Origin: an uncultured Porphyromonadaceae bacterium
GTDB taxonomy: Bacteria > Bacteroidota > Bacteroidia > Bacteroidales > Muribaculaceae
Assembly (NCBI GenBank): GCA_902493335.1
Contig: CABUPJ010000008.1
Coordinates: forward strand, 1-64,000
Length of the DNA stretch: 64,000 nt
Direction: 5' to 3'
Shown here: positions 8,240 to 17,009 of the stretch, in pieces
Layout of the letters: each line of letters begins with the position of its first letter
How positions within the stretch are numbered: the stretch's first letter is position 1
Translations under genes and position numbers: made by a program
The notes under the pieces: generated by a model
What the model saw: only the letters and a program-made list of their open reading frames with translations
What the model was told of the DNA's origin: nothing
Database searches by the model: none

Positions 8240-9085
8240 TCACTGCGGCGTCATGGCATACAGGGCGGCGATTTCGCCGCTCCACAGCCCGGGGTCGGGA
8301 GTCTCGAGTATCAGCGGCATGCCGTCGAAGCGCCGATCGGCCATCAGCCGGGCGAAAAACGCTTCGCCGATAAACCCGCGCCCCATCGGAGCATGGCGGT
8401 CAATCTTAGAGCCGAGCGGCTTCAGCGCGTCATTGAGGTGCATGGCCGATAGATAGCTGAAGCCGACGGCAGCATCAAACTCGCTCCACATGGCATCGTA
8501 GCCGTCGGGCGTCGACAGGTCATAGCCTGCGGCGAAGGCGTGGCAGCTGTCGATGCAGACCCCTACCCTCGTTTTGTCTTCGACCTTGTCGATGATTGCG
8601 GCGAGCTGCTCGAATGTGTAGCCGAGTGCCGAACCTTGTCCGGCCGTATTCTCGATAACGGCCTTGACACCCTCGGTGGCTTCGAGACAGCGGTTTATCG
8701 AGTCGGCGATAAGCATGAGGCAGTCAGACGGCTCGATGCGTTTAAGGTGAGCGCCGGGGTGAAAATTCAGCATCGTGATGCCGAGCCGGCGGCAGCGGCG
8801 CATCTCGTCGATGAAAATCTTGCGCGAAAAAGCGTTTTTACGCTTGTCGGGATTACCGAAATTAATCATAAACGACGAATGCGGCAGGATGGCATCAGGG
8901 CCGTATCCATATTTCTGACACTCAGACACGAACATATCGGCCACAGCATCGTCGAGCGGCTGACGGCTGAAGTCTGTCGCATCAAAGAGGTCACACGCAA
9001 AAGCGCGCGCGCCAAGGCTATGAGCCTCAGCCGGCGCGGCCGAAATATCGGGCTGCGACGATACATGTACGCCTATGAGTTTCAT
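8240..9085 (-). CDS. nfo: Endonuclease IV (AP endonuclease)
   Basis: 281 residues, the full length of the family. It cleaves DNA 5' of abasic sites in base excision repair using three zinc ions in a TIM barrel. Visible metal and active-site motifs in order: GVHVSS (residues 5-10), PHSSFMINFG, NFHPGAH, VIENTAGQG, CIDSCHAFAAGYD, MHLNDALKPLGSKIDRH and LILETPDP. These match the three Prosite-type signatures of the Nfo family. The promoter at 9106-9135 sits just upstream, and the next gene on the strand (oadA-like) ends at a strong terminator, so nfo is probably transcribed alone. Confidence 0.95.
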   Translation of the reverse strand: MKLIGVHVSSQPDISAAPAEAHSLGARAFACDLFDATDFSRQPLDDAVADMFVSECQKYGYGPDAILPHSSFMINFGNPDKRKNAFSRKIFIDEMRRCRRLGITMLNFHPGAHLKRIEPSDCLMLIADSINRCLEATEGVKAVIENTAGQGSALGYTFEQLAAIIDKVEDKTRVGVCIDSCHAFAAGYDLSTPDGYDAMWSEFDAAVGFSYLSAMHLNDALKPLGSKIDRHAPMGRGFIGEAFFARLMADRRFDGMPLILETPDPGLWSGEIAALYAMTPQ

Positions 9086-9105
9086 CTACGCAATTATTAA
9101 CGCTA

Positions 9106-9135
9106 CAAAAATAGCATTTATAGTCATGACTACAA
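9106..9135 (-). promoter_or_regulatory. Promoter for nfo
   Basis: Minus strand TTG (9135-9133), 19 bases, TATTTTTG (9113-9106); the predicted start site is about 14 bases before the nfo ATG at 9085. Confidence 0.5.
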
Positions 9136-9167
9136 CATATTTGCCCCTACTTTTTACAAAAAAGACG

Positions 9168-9210
9168 AAAAAAAGTCGGAGATACGCCGAAACCGGCATA
9201 TCTCCGACTT
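9168..9210 (-). terminator. Terminator after OadA-like gene
   Basis: A 16-pair stem with one mismatch (9173-9189 with 9194-9210) and a 4-base loop, followed on the minus strand by a run of seven T (9174-9168). It lies 19 bases past the stop at 9229. Confidence 0.9.
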
Positions 9211-9228
9211 ATATTCAGAATATGATTC

Positions 9229-11103
9229 TTACTCGAATTCGACGAGAATGGCGTCAGCTCCGACAACTTCGTCAGGCTTGACAAAGATGCGCTTGACGGT
9301 CTTGTCTGACGGAGCGACAACGTCGTTCTCCATCTTCATGGCCTCATAGACCAGCACGACCTGACCTTTTTTGACTGTGTCGCCGGGCTTGACCTTGATC
9401 TCGATGATGCGGCCACCCATCGGAGCGGCTATAGTCTCGCCGGTAATAGGCTCCTCGGTCTTTACCTCCTCGACCTTGACGTCGGCGGGAGCGGATGCGG
9501 CCTTCGAAGCCTCGAACTCTTCGGCGCGACGGCGTTTCAGGAATCCGTTGGCAACGCTGGGAAGAAGCTCGAGCAGGAGATATTCCTCGTTGTTCTTGGC
9601 GAGCTTGACACCGCCAAATTCGGCGAGTGCGGGATTATCGGGTTTCTTGTAAGAGCTTACATCATAAGGTTTTTCGACGGGGCTGCCTGTGATTTTCTCG
9701 CGGAAGGCGGGATCGATGGCGACAGGCGTGTGACCGTATTCGCCCTTGACGAGCGAAATAAACTGGTTTGACTTGGTCGTATAGTCGGGATTGCCTTTGC
9801 GGCGGTCGAGAGCGACAGAAACGGCCTGGCTGCCGACAATCTGGCTTGTAGGTGTAACCAGAGGCACAAGACCTGCGTCGCGGCGAACCATAGGAATCAG
9901 GCGCATGGCGTCGTCGAGAAGGTCTTCGGCCTTGAGGGCCTTGAGCTGTGCGACCATGTTTGAATACATGCCGCCGGGCACCTCTGCATTCTTGACGAGC
10001 TCGTTGGGCTTGGGGAAGCCGAAGTAGTCTTCGATAGCGTGGCAGGCGTCGAGCAGAGCAGCCTCGTTGCCGGCCTTGGCGGCTGCGACAGCAGCGTCGA
10101 GCTGAGCCTCGATTTCGGCAGGGAGCTTGTCGTTGAGCGGGTCGAAGTCGCGCGGCAGTTTGCCGAGATCGAAGTCTTTGAGCGACTTGCGGGCGTCGAG
10201 CAGACGTTTGCGAATCTCGCCGACGGCCTTCATATCGACATCAATCTCGACACCGAGCTTTTTGGCGAAGAGGTAGACAAGCTCGATGGCCGGAGCCGCC
10301 GAACCGCCGCCGAACCACCAGATGTTGGTGTCAAGGATGTCGACGCCGTTGATAATGGCCATCACACTTGAGGCCAAACCGTAGCCGGGAGTACAGTGTG
10401 TATGGAAATCGACAGGCACTTTAAGATTGGCTTTGAGCTTAGAGATGATCGAAGCGGCGCGCGAGGGAGTGACGAGGCCGGCCATATCCTTGAGGGTGAT
10501 GATTTTGGCACCGAGAGCTTCCATAGCCTTCGCTTTCTCGACGAAATATTCGTCGGTGAAAATCTTCTCAGGCTCGGCAACCTCGTTTTTCTTGCCGAAG
10601 AGACGGGCGAAGAAGCCCTGCTTGGGCTGTTCGACTGCGACCGGCTTGGGGTCGACAGTGTAGCATACAGCGCCGTCGGCGATGCCGCCAAGGTTATTGA
10701 TGAGTTTGATCGATTCCTTTACATTGTCAATGTCGTTGAGAGCGTCGAAAATACGCATTACATTGAGACCATTGGCGATTGCCTCCTTGTAGAAGCCTTC
10801 GAGCACTGTGTCAGGATAAGGCACATAGCCGAAGAGATTACGTCCGCGCGAAAGAGCTGAAAGAAGCGATTTGCCTTTCATCACTTTAGAGACGCTGCGG
10901 AGACGGTCCCAGGGAGATTCGTCGAGATAGCGCATCACCGAGTCGGGCACGGCACCGCCCCAGACTTCCATGATATAAAAGCCGGCGTTCTCGTAGTAGG
11001 GCAACAGTTTGTCAATCTCGCCCTGACTAAGACGTGTTGCAAACAGCGACTGTTGTCCGTCGCGAAGCGTAAGGTCACGAATTTTCAGTTTTTTATTTTC
11101 CAT
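9229..11103 (-). CDS. oadA: Biotin-dependent carboxyltransferase (oxaloacetate decarboxylase alpha / pyruvate carboxylase B type)
   Basis: 624 residues. Residues 1 to about 275 are the carboxyltransferase barrel (LTLRDGQQSLFATRL near residue 11 with the metal-binding Asp; later FHTHCTPGYG). Residues about 290-490 are the PYC/OADA conserved domain. About 545-624 is a biotinyl domain with EAMKMEN and the biotin-accepting Lys near 590, after a linker rich in Ala, Lys and Glu. The enzyme moves carboxyl groups between biotin and pyruvate/oxaloacetate. No beta or gamma decarboxylase subunit or biotin carboxylase gene lies nearby, so whether it is the sodium-pump subunit or half of a split pyruvate carboxylase cannot be decided here. 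Strong terminator at 9168-9210; TATATTTG at 11166-11159 is a plausible -7 box. Confidence 0.85.
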   Translation of the reverse strand: MENKKLKIRDLTLRDGQQSLFATRLSQGEIDKLLPYYENAGFYIMEVWGGAVPDSVMRYLDESPWDRLRSVSKVMKGKSLLSALSRGRNLFGYVPYPDTVLEGFYKEAIANGLNVMRIFDALNDIDNVKESIKLINNLGGIADGAVCYTVDPKPVAVEQPKQGFFARLFGKKNEVAEPEKIFTDEYFVEKAKAMEALGAKIITLKDMAGLVTPSRAASIISKLKANLKVPVDFHTHCTPGYGLASSVMAIINGVDILDTNIWWFGGGSAAPAIELVYLFAKKLGVEIDVDMKAVGEIRKRLLDARKSLKDFDLGKLPRDFDPLNDKLPAEIEAQLDAAVAAAKAGNEAALLDACHAIEDYFGFPKPNELVKNAEVPGGMYSNMVAQLKALKAEDLLDDAMRLIPMVRRDAGLVPLVTPTSQIVGSQAVSVALDRRKGNPDYTTKSNQFISLVKGEYGHTPVAIDPAFREKITGSPVEKPYDVSSYKKPDNPALAEFGGVKLAKNNEEYLLLELLPSVANGFLKRRRAEEFEASKAASAPADVKVEEVKTEEPITGETIAAPMGGRIIEIKVKPGDTVKKGQVVLVYEAMKMENDVVAPSDKTVKRIFVKPDEVVGADAILVEFE

Positions 11104-11261
11104 ATCAAGTTTTATATTGAGTTGTTTTATGTCAATATCTACAGAATTTCTGTAACGGCAAATATATGTTTTATTTTTGTATTAAAGAAAAAATTCTTTA
11201 ATATTTTGTCGTAAATAATAAGATTTCTGTTTTTTAGAGTGCACAATTGACTCGGATGCGC

Positions 11262-11269
11262 TAATTTTG
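11262..11269 (+). promoter_or_regulatory. -7 box for orphan CpsB-type gene
   Basis: TAATTTTG matches TAnnTTTG and lies 22 bases before the start at 11291. No clear -33 TTTG at the usual distance. Confidence 0.4.
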
Positions 11270-11290
11270 CAGAAAAAATAAGGAAATACT

Positions 11291-12040
11291 ATGTTCAATA
11301 TATTCAAGAGGTCGAAGGCTGCGGTTGAGCCGCAGGAGTTTTTTTTCACCACAGACATCCACTGTCATGTTCTGCCGGGCATTGACGACGGTTCGCCTGA
11401 CGCGGCGACGTCGGTCGAGCTTGTCGGACGCATGAAATCGTGGGGGCTTGGCCGCATCATCGCCAGCCCGCATGTGACAAACCTCACATTTCCCAACACA
11501 CCCGAGACTGTCGGCGTAGCCCGCGAGAATCTGAAAAAGGCTCTCGCCGAAGCAGGATGCGACATCGTCATCGAGAATTCCGCCGAATACCGCATTGACG
11601 ATCTTTTCGCCCGCAATCTCGAAGCCGGCACTCTCATGACCTTACCCAACAATTATATTCTTATCGAGAATCCGTTCGTTCGCGAGCCGGGTAATCTCGA
11701 CAGCGTCATCTTCGACCTGCAGGTCAGAGGTCTGCGCCCTATCCTCGCCCACCCCGAACGCTACTCATATTATTATAAGCACCCCGAACGCTACGAGGCG
11801 CTCCACAATGCGGGCGCGATGTTCCAGATCAATGTGCTCAGTCTCGCCGGCGGATATGGCAAAGAGGAGCGTAAAATCGCCGAGATGCTGATAGATAGAG
11901 GACTCGTTGATTTTGTCGGCACCGACCTTCATAATACCGCACACGCCGACATCATCGACCGCTATCTCGCATCGGGCGACTACCTCAAGGACCGCGACCG
12001 CCTCAAAGGCCGCATCCTCAACGACAAAGCGTTTAATTAA
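11291..12040 (+). CDS. CpsB/YwqE-type PHP-fold tyrosine phosphatase (orphan copy)
   Basis: 249 residues. PHP-fold metal motifs are complete: TDIHCHVLPGIDDG (residues about 20-33), SPHVT, LAHPERYSYY and GTDLHN. Enzymes of this family remove phosphate from the tyrosine-rich tail of Wzc/CpsD-type autokinases and so control capsule or exopolysaccharide assembly. Unlike the second copy at 62283-63008, which is next to a Wzc-type kinase, this one has no polysaccharide gene beside it. Its stop codon directly abuts the stop of the convergent S41 peptidase (12040/12041) with no room for a terminator. Function as a protein-tyrosine phosphatase is inferred from family; its kinase partner is unknown. Confidence 0.9.
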   Translation: MFNIFKRSKAAVEPQEFFFTTDIHCHVLPGIDDGSPDAATSVELVGRMKSWGLGRIIASPHVTNLTFPNTPETVGVARENLKKALAEAGCDIVIENSAEYRIDDLFARNLEAGTLMTLPNNYILIENPFVREPGNLDSVIFDLQVRGLRPILAHPERYSYYYKHPERYEALHNAGAMFQINVLSLAGGYGKEERKIAEMLIDRGLVDFVGTDLHNTAHADIIDRYLASGDYLKDRDRLKGRILNDKAFN

Positions 12041-13057
12041 TCATTCTCCCAGGAGGACTTCGATGGCTTTGTCGAGCATGGTGTCGGTGCCTTGGAGGGC
12101 TTTGACGGGGTCGAGGTCGACTTTGCAGCCGGGCGAAGGTTCGATGCCACTTTCGGTCGACTGACCGAGGGCGTCGAGAACCGAACAGGCCGAGAACCGT
12201 ACGCCCCAGCCACAGGGTATTTCAGAAGAAAAAGGCATGCCGCTGCCACCGCCGGTGCGGTCGCCGACAATTTTGACGTTGGGCAGCAGCTTCATTATCG
12301 ACACGAAATTGTTTGCCGCGCTGAAGGTGCTGCGGTTTGTCAGCACGACAACGGGCTTGAGCCAGCGGCGACGCCCGGCCGGAGCAGGGTCGAAATAATA
12401 GGCGTAGGGCTTCGAGAAATCACTGTGACCCGGACCGGTCTTGTGCGAGATGTAGCCTGCGAGTATCTTTTCATCGATGAAACGGCGCACTATCGTCTCG
12501 ACATTAGTCATATCGCCGCCACCGTTGTCGCGGATGTCGATGATGAGTCCGCGACAGGGCGAGAAACTGTAGAGGATGGCGTCGAGCGCGCCTTCGCCGA
12601 CCATGTAGGAGAATGACTGATAGTTGATATACCCGACATTCTGAGGCAGAACGGCATATTTCATGCCTGAGGCCGACGAATAATCGAAGTCGAGATAATA
12701 TTGCTCGATAAGACGGGAGTCATAGTTCTGAGGGTAATCGCTCCACCAGTTGCGGTAATAAGAGACATCGAAACTCGAGCTGAGATTGACATGGCCGTCC
12801 TTGAGTTCGGCGAGCATGTCAGAACAGATGTCAAAAAACTCGCGGGCCGTCATGTCGTTGCCGAGACGCTTGTGATACTTGCTGTAGACTGCATCCCAGT
12901 CGATATCTTTCTGGTCAAAAAAGCAATAGTGCTCGTCGATTATTGTCCAGAGCGCATCAAAATTACCGTAGACATCAGCGTCCCATTTTTCGGTCTTGTG
13001 ACAGGCTGAGAGTGCGACCGAGGCGATTACCGCCATTAATATTTTCTTAACCATCAA
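12041..13057 (-). CDS. S41 family (C-terminal processing type) peptidase, lipoprotein
   Basis: 338 residues. The lipobox ALSAC puts the lipid on Cys19. Residues about 30-95 form the N-terminal helical domain (DALWTIIDEHYCFF and ELKDGHVNL). The tail-specific protease core runs from about 135 to 300 with IDIRDNGGG (173-181) and the presumed nucleophile Ser246 in NRSTFSAANN, then VGDRTGGGSG. No PDZ domain is apparent between them, which is common in short Bacteroidetes members. The start overlaps the stop of the DUF3316 gene as ATGATGG, implying translational coupling. Last gene of a parC - DUF3316 - S41 operon. The target is unknown. Confidence 0.9.
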   Translation of the reverse strand: MMVKKILMAVIASVALSACHKTEKWDADVYGNFDALWTIIDEHYCFFDQKDIDWDAVYSKYHKRLGNDMTAREFFDICSDMLAELKDGHVNLSSSFDVSYYRNWWSDYPQNYDSRLIEQYYLDFDYSSASGMKYAVLPQNVGYINYQSFSYMVGEGALDAILYSFSPCRGLIIDIRDNGGGDMTNVETIVRRFIDEKILAGYISHKTGPGHSDFSKPYAYYFDPAPAGRRRWLKPVVVLTNRSTFSAANNFVSIMKLLPNVKIVGDRTGGGSGMPFSSEIPCGWGVRFSACSVLDALGQSTESGIEPSPGCKVDLDPVKALQGTDTMLDKAIEVLLGE

Positions 13058-13917
13058 TAAATCGCAGATATAATTTTTGCGTCATCAGAGAGCTTGCGCC
13101 GGGGCGAGAGAGAAATCCATTCGTTGGCCAGGCCGATGACAAAACTGTGGACTGTATGACCGCTGACGATATTGTTGACCTTGCCCGAATAGACTTCATT
13201 ATGGTAGCCGAGCCGCAGCGTCGCGCCCTTGAAACGCAGATCGAGGGTCACGAGATTGTCGAGTCTGAAATAATTGCCGGGCCACGCGCAGTGGACAAGA
13301 CCGCTGCGGTTGCCGAGATATATCTCATAGTAGAGCTCGCCGTAGTCGGGCGAAAAGAAGACGCCGGTAAGCGGCAGCGACGGCTGATAGCGGAGCGTCA
13401 GAGGCAGAGCGCCAAGTCTGAAATTATATACGGCCATCGCGCTTATGCCAACCGTCCAGGCAGCTTTAGCCGTGACCGGATTGTTGCCGTTGCGGGCGAG
13501 GTAGAGCGCGCCGAGGTCGATGCCGGTATTGAAACCTCCCGACAAGGCGAGTCCGCGGGGGAGGCGCGATGATTTCAGACGCCACAGAACGCCCCAGTCG
13601 ACATTGAGGTCAAGGCCCCACATCGTTGCGTTGCGGGCCGGATTCTGATCGCGGTCGACAGAGAGCCGTCCGCGCAACTGCATGATGGCGCCCGCGGGAT
13701 TAAAGCGGGGAGCCTGCAGCCGCTCGTATGACATCGCAGCCGTCCACCCGTCGTAGTTGAGCGGCGTGAGATAGGTGTCGGTCAGATGCGACGAGCCGAC
13801 CTCGATGCTATAGGCTGAGGTGACAGGGCGCAGAATCTCTACAGCCGCACTGTCGTTCTGCGCCACAGCGGCGGTTGCGGCTAACGACAGGACGATTGTA
13901 TTGAAAAAACGTTTCAT
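13054..13917 (-). CDS. DUF3316 family exported protein
   Basis: 287 residues. Signal peptide 1-19 (LAATAAVAQ). The remainder looks like a small outer-membrane or periplasmic beta structure: EVGSSHLTDTYLTPLNYDGW near residue 40, then alternating strands including TMWGLDLNVDWG and GELYYEIYLGN. This order matches DUF3316 proteins of Bacteroidales, whose role is unknown. Both ends are coupled: its ATG overlaps the parC stop by one base (TGATG) and its stop overlaps the S41 start. The association with parC is positional only. Confidence 0.7.
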   Translation of the reverse strand: MKRFFNTIVLSLAATAAVAQNDSAAVEILRPVTSAYSIEVGSSHLTDTYLTPLNYDGWTAAMSYERLQAPRFNPAGAIMQLRGRLSVDRDQNPARNATMWGLDLNVDWGVLWRLKSSRLPRGLALSGGFNTGIDLGALYLARNGNNPVTAKAAWTVGISAMAVYNFRLGALPLTLRYQPSLPLTGVFFSPDYGELYYEIYLGNRSGLVHCAWPGNYFRLDNLVTLDLRFKGATLRLGYHNEVYSGKVNNIVSGHTVHSFVIGLANEWISLSPRRKLSDDAKIISAIY

Positions 13918-16631
13918 CAGAAAATGCGTTTCTGGCCCGTGATTTCGTCACGGAGCTCATCGTCAGAAATATCGTCGTTTCCGACCGGTGTGGCGTCTGA
14001 CTGATCGCTCTCGTCACCGTCGGCAATAATATCAGAGGTCTCGGGATTTTCATCATCATCGTCGTCGGCGATAAGCGGCTCGATTTCGGTCACGGTGTCA
14101 AGCGCATATGTCACAAGACGTTTACCTTTGGCCTTAAACGATTTGAGGCCGATAAAATTCTCGGCGTCGACAATGAGCGGTTCGCGGAAGTCGTCGGGCG
14201 CGGCAAATCTGACCTCAAAGCGGGCGTGCAGCGTGTCGGAGAGCAGTATCAGCGACGAGCGCTCGTTGTCGCCGATAAAGCGCTGCTTACGGGCCGACGG
14301 CTCGAACATGAAGCGCTTGATATATGGATAACCCTGGTCGGCGTCAAAGAGTATCGCCGTCCACACCTTTTTGGGGCGGAACTTCTCGATTCTCAGAATA
14401 TTGTCATCGTAATGGTTGGTTGCCTCGAAGCCGGTTGTGTAGTACTCGCCGTTTTTCTGAATCACGAGCACAAGATCGTCGCCCATAAATTCGCCGAGGA
14501 GGCGTCCGCGGCCGTCGTAGTTGAGTCGCAGCACATCGGGGTCGAACCAGACCTCGCGGCCGCCGAGCGTCGAAGCGCCGTGCTCTTTGAGCGAGAAGCG
14601 ATGCACCTCGTTCTTTGTCACGAGATTGCCCTGCGACTGCTTGCCCTTGATGGCCAGTTTGGCGAAGTCGATGTCAAACTGCAGAGTCTTGAGACGCAGC
14701 TTGGGCTTGAGCGTCACCTTGACGACCTCGGCCTCGCCGTTGGGATTGGCCGAGAACCACATGACTTTCGAGCCGGGAAGCCCCTGCGTGAGATTATACT
14801 CTTTGTCGCGGGTGACACCCGTGACGGCAAAGCGCTTCATATAATAGATGCCGCCCGCGCCGTTGCGGTAGATGACGTTATAGATAGTGCGCGTGTCGTT
14901 GCGTTTGAAGACGTTGACATAAAGCACGTTCTTGCCGACAGAAATCTTGTCCTGCACCCTGACGACCTTATAGCGGCCGTCTTTGTAAAAGATGATGATG
15001 TCGTCGAGCGACGAACAGTTGCAGATAAACTCGTCTTTCTTGAGGCCTGTGCCGATAAAACCATCCTCACGGTTGATATAGAGACGTTCGTTGGCCTCGG
15101 CGACATTGGCGGCCTCGATGTTGTCGAAATTGCGTATGACGGTGCGTCGGGGATATGCGTCGCCGTATTTGGCCTTGAGGCGCTTATACCAGTCAATCGT
15201 ATACTCGACTATATGAGCGAGTCTGTCATTGATTTCAGCTATCTTGCGGTCGAGGTCGGCGATGCGGTCGTCGGCTTCGTCGGAACTGAATTTAAAGATG
15301 CGCTTCATCTTTATCTCGACAAGCCTGAGGATGTCGTCGTCGTTTATCTCACGGACAAACGAGGGCTTATATTTTTCAAGACGGCTGTCGATATGCCTTA
15401 CCGCCGACTCGATGTCGGGAGCCTGCTCATATTCTTTATCCTTATAGATGCGCTCCTCGATGAAAATCTTTTCGAGCGAGGCGAAGAGCCTTTGCTCCTG
15501 AAGTTCGCCGAGACGCACCTTCAGCTCTGCCTCGAGGATGTTGCGGGTCGAGTCGACGCTGTAGCGCAGAAGGTCGTCGACACCGAGGAAACACGGTTTT
15601 TTGTCGTCGATTACACAGCAGTTGGGCGACACACTCACCTCGCAGTCGGTAAAAGCATAGAGGGCGTCGATGGCTTTGTCACTCGACGTTCCCGGCTGAA
15701 GGTGGACGAGGATACAGGCTTTTTCGGCCGTATTGTCGTCGACTTTGCGTATTTTTATCTTGTCTTTCTCGTAGGCTTTGAGTATCGAGTCGATAATAAT
15801 GCCTGTCGTCTTGCCGTAAGGTATCTCGGTGACGGCGAGTGTGCGGTTGTCGACCTTCTCGATTTTGGCGCGAATCTTGACCGCACCGCCGCGGCGGCCT
15901 TCGTTATAGCGCGAGACATCTATGAAACCGCCCGTCGGGAAATCGGGGTAAAGCACGAAGTCCTCACCGCTGAGATAAGCGACGGCGGCGTCGATGATTT
16001 CGTTGAAGTTATGAGGCAGAATCTTCGACGACAGGCCTACGGCGATACCCTCGGCACCATGGGCTAGCAGCAACGGGAACTTGGCCGGCAACGTCACCGG
16101 CTCGTTCTTGCGGCCGTCGTAGCTCGGAGTCCATTCGGTGATTTTCGGGTTGTAGAGCGTTTCGAGAGCAAATTCAGAGAGACGCGCCTCGATATAACGC
16201 GAGGCTGCCGCCGAGGCTCCGGTGAGTATATTGCCCCAGTTGCCCTGCTTCTCGATGAGAAAGTCTTTCTGACCGAGCTGCACGAGCGCGTCAGTGATCG
16301 ACGCATCGCCGTGGGGATGATACTGCATCGCCGAACCGACGATATTGTTGACTTTGTTGAATCGGCCATCGTCGAGAGTCTTCATGGTGTGGAGTATACG
16401 GCGCTGCACGGGTTTGAGGCCGTCGGCGATGTGCGGCACGGCACGCTCGAGTATCACATAAGAGGCATACTCGAGAAACCAGTTTCGGTACATGCCGCGG
16501 AGGTGGTATTTCACCATGTCTCCGTCGCGCGCGACCGACATCAGGCGCTCGTCGGCCTGAGACTCTTCGCCGGCGATATTTTCATTGTCGTTTTCCTCGT
16601 CGTTATATTGACTGTCGTTTGTATCTGTCAT
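13917..16631 (-). CDS. parC: DNA topoisomerase IV subunit A
   Basis: 904 residues. The cleavage-rejoining subunit of a type IIA topoisomerase that decatenates chromosomes. The winged-helix tower region contains KPVQRRIL and the quinolone-determining segment HPHGDASITDAL; the catalytic Tyr is about residue 146 in ASRYIEARLS. GIAVGLSSKILPHNFNE follows, then a coiled coil around 420-470. The C-terminal half holds beta-pinwheel-like repeats but no clear GyrA box, which supports ParC over GyrA. The first 30 and last 60 residues are strongly acidic (DDDDENPETSD near the end), longer tails than in many ParC. No parE gene is in the window. The -7 box TAAATTTG at 16682-16675 with TTG at 16707-16705 is the probable promoter. 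Confidence 0.9.
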   Translation of the reverse strand: MTDTNDSQYNDEENDNENIAGEESQADERLMSVARDGDMVKYHLRGMYRNWFLEYASYVILERAVPHIADGLKPVQRRILHTMKTLDDGRFNKVNNIVGSAMQYHPHGDASITDALVQLGQKDFLIEKQGNWGNILTGASAAASRYIEARLSEFALETLYNPKITEWTPSYDGRKNEPVTLPAKFPLLLAHGAEGIAVGLSSKILPHNFNEIIDAAVAYLSGEDFVLYPDFPTGGFIDVSRYNEGRRGGAVKIRAKIEKVDNRTLAVTEIPYGKTTGIIIDSILKAYEKDKIKIRKVDDNTAEKACILVHLQPGTSSDKAIDALYAFTDCEVSVSPNCCVIDDKKPCFLGVDDLLRYSVDSTRNILEAELKVRLGELQEQRLFASLEKIFIEERIYKDKEYEQAPDIESAVRHIDSRLEKYKPSFVREINDDDILRLVEIKMKRIFKFSSDEADDRIADLDRKIAEINDRLAHIVEYTIDWYKRLKAKYGDAYPRRTVIRNFDNIEAANVAEANERLYINREDGFIGTGLKKDEFICNCSSLDDIIIFYKDGRYKVVRVQDKISVGKNVLYVNVFKRNDTRTIYNVIYRNGAGGIYYMKRFAVTGVTRDKEYNLTQGLPGSKVMWFSANPNGEAEVVKVTLKPKLRLKTLQFDIDFAKLAIKGKQSQGNLVTKNEVHRFSLKEHGASTLGGREVWFDPDVLRLNYDGRGRLLGEFMGDDLVLVIQKNGEYYTTGFEATNHYDDNILRIEKFRPKKVWTAILFDADQGYPYIKRFMFEPSARKQRFIGDNERSSLILLSDTLHARFEVRFAAPDDFREPLIVDAENFIGLKSFKAKGKRLVTYALDTVTEIEPLIADDDDDENPETSDIIADGDESDQSDATPVGNDDISDDELRDEITGQKRIF

Positions 16632-17009
16632 CTATGTATATCTGTCATCTATGGTATAAGAAAGAGTGTTCCTACAAATTTACAAAATTTTTCATTATTA
16701 TCATCAACAAGTGTTATTTTTAGGTTGCAGATCGGGAATACGGGAGGTGCGAGGGGACGTCTCACGCTGTTAATGAGGCATAAGGTCATTAGAATCATTA
16801 AGGTCGGCCTTTATTGTCCGGGTATTCAACTCCGCCGTAGTTTAGGGAGCTGTTGTTGACGCAACCGCATCATGCTGTATATACCAAAGGCTTCAATCCT
16901 TAAAACCAACGAATTGATTGTAAGGATTGAAGCCCTCCATACTGCTGTCAGCACACCCTAACGCGAATTTTCACCTATCTATAGGCTCGTTTGCAGCAAG
17001 AGAAAATAA
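16632..17009. other. Intergenic region with promoter and repeat
   Basis: 378 bases without a gene. It holds the probable parC promoter (minus strand TTG 16707-16705, 22 bases, TAAATTTG 16682-16675) and, further away, the third twin-hairpin repeat at 16883-16942. Between 16715 and 16880 I see nothing recognisable. Confidence 0.6.
16883..16942 (+). repeat. Twin-hairpin repeat, copy 3
   Basis: Aligns with 358-421 (ACCAARGGCTTCAAYCYTT, spacer AAACCAACGAATTG, then TTGAAGCCCTCCATAC). Here the outer arms have become a perfect 14-base inverted repeat, 16889-16902 with 16921-16934, around an 18-base loop holding the conserved spacer. It is 16 kb from the other copies and AT-richer, indicating an old dispersed family. 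Confidence 0.75.

Noticed and set aside
14226..16067. Open frame of 613 codons opposite parC
   Set aside because: It lies wholly antisense to parC, has no signal or domain and arises from the codon bias of the true gene.
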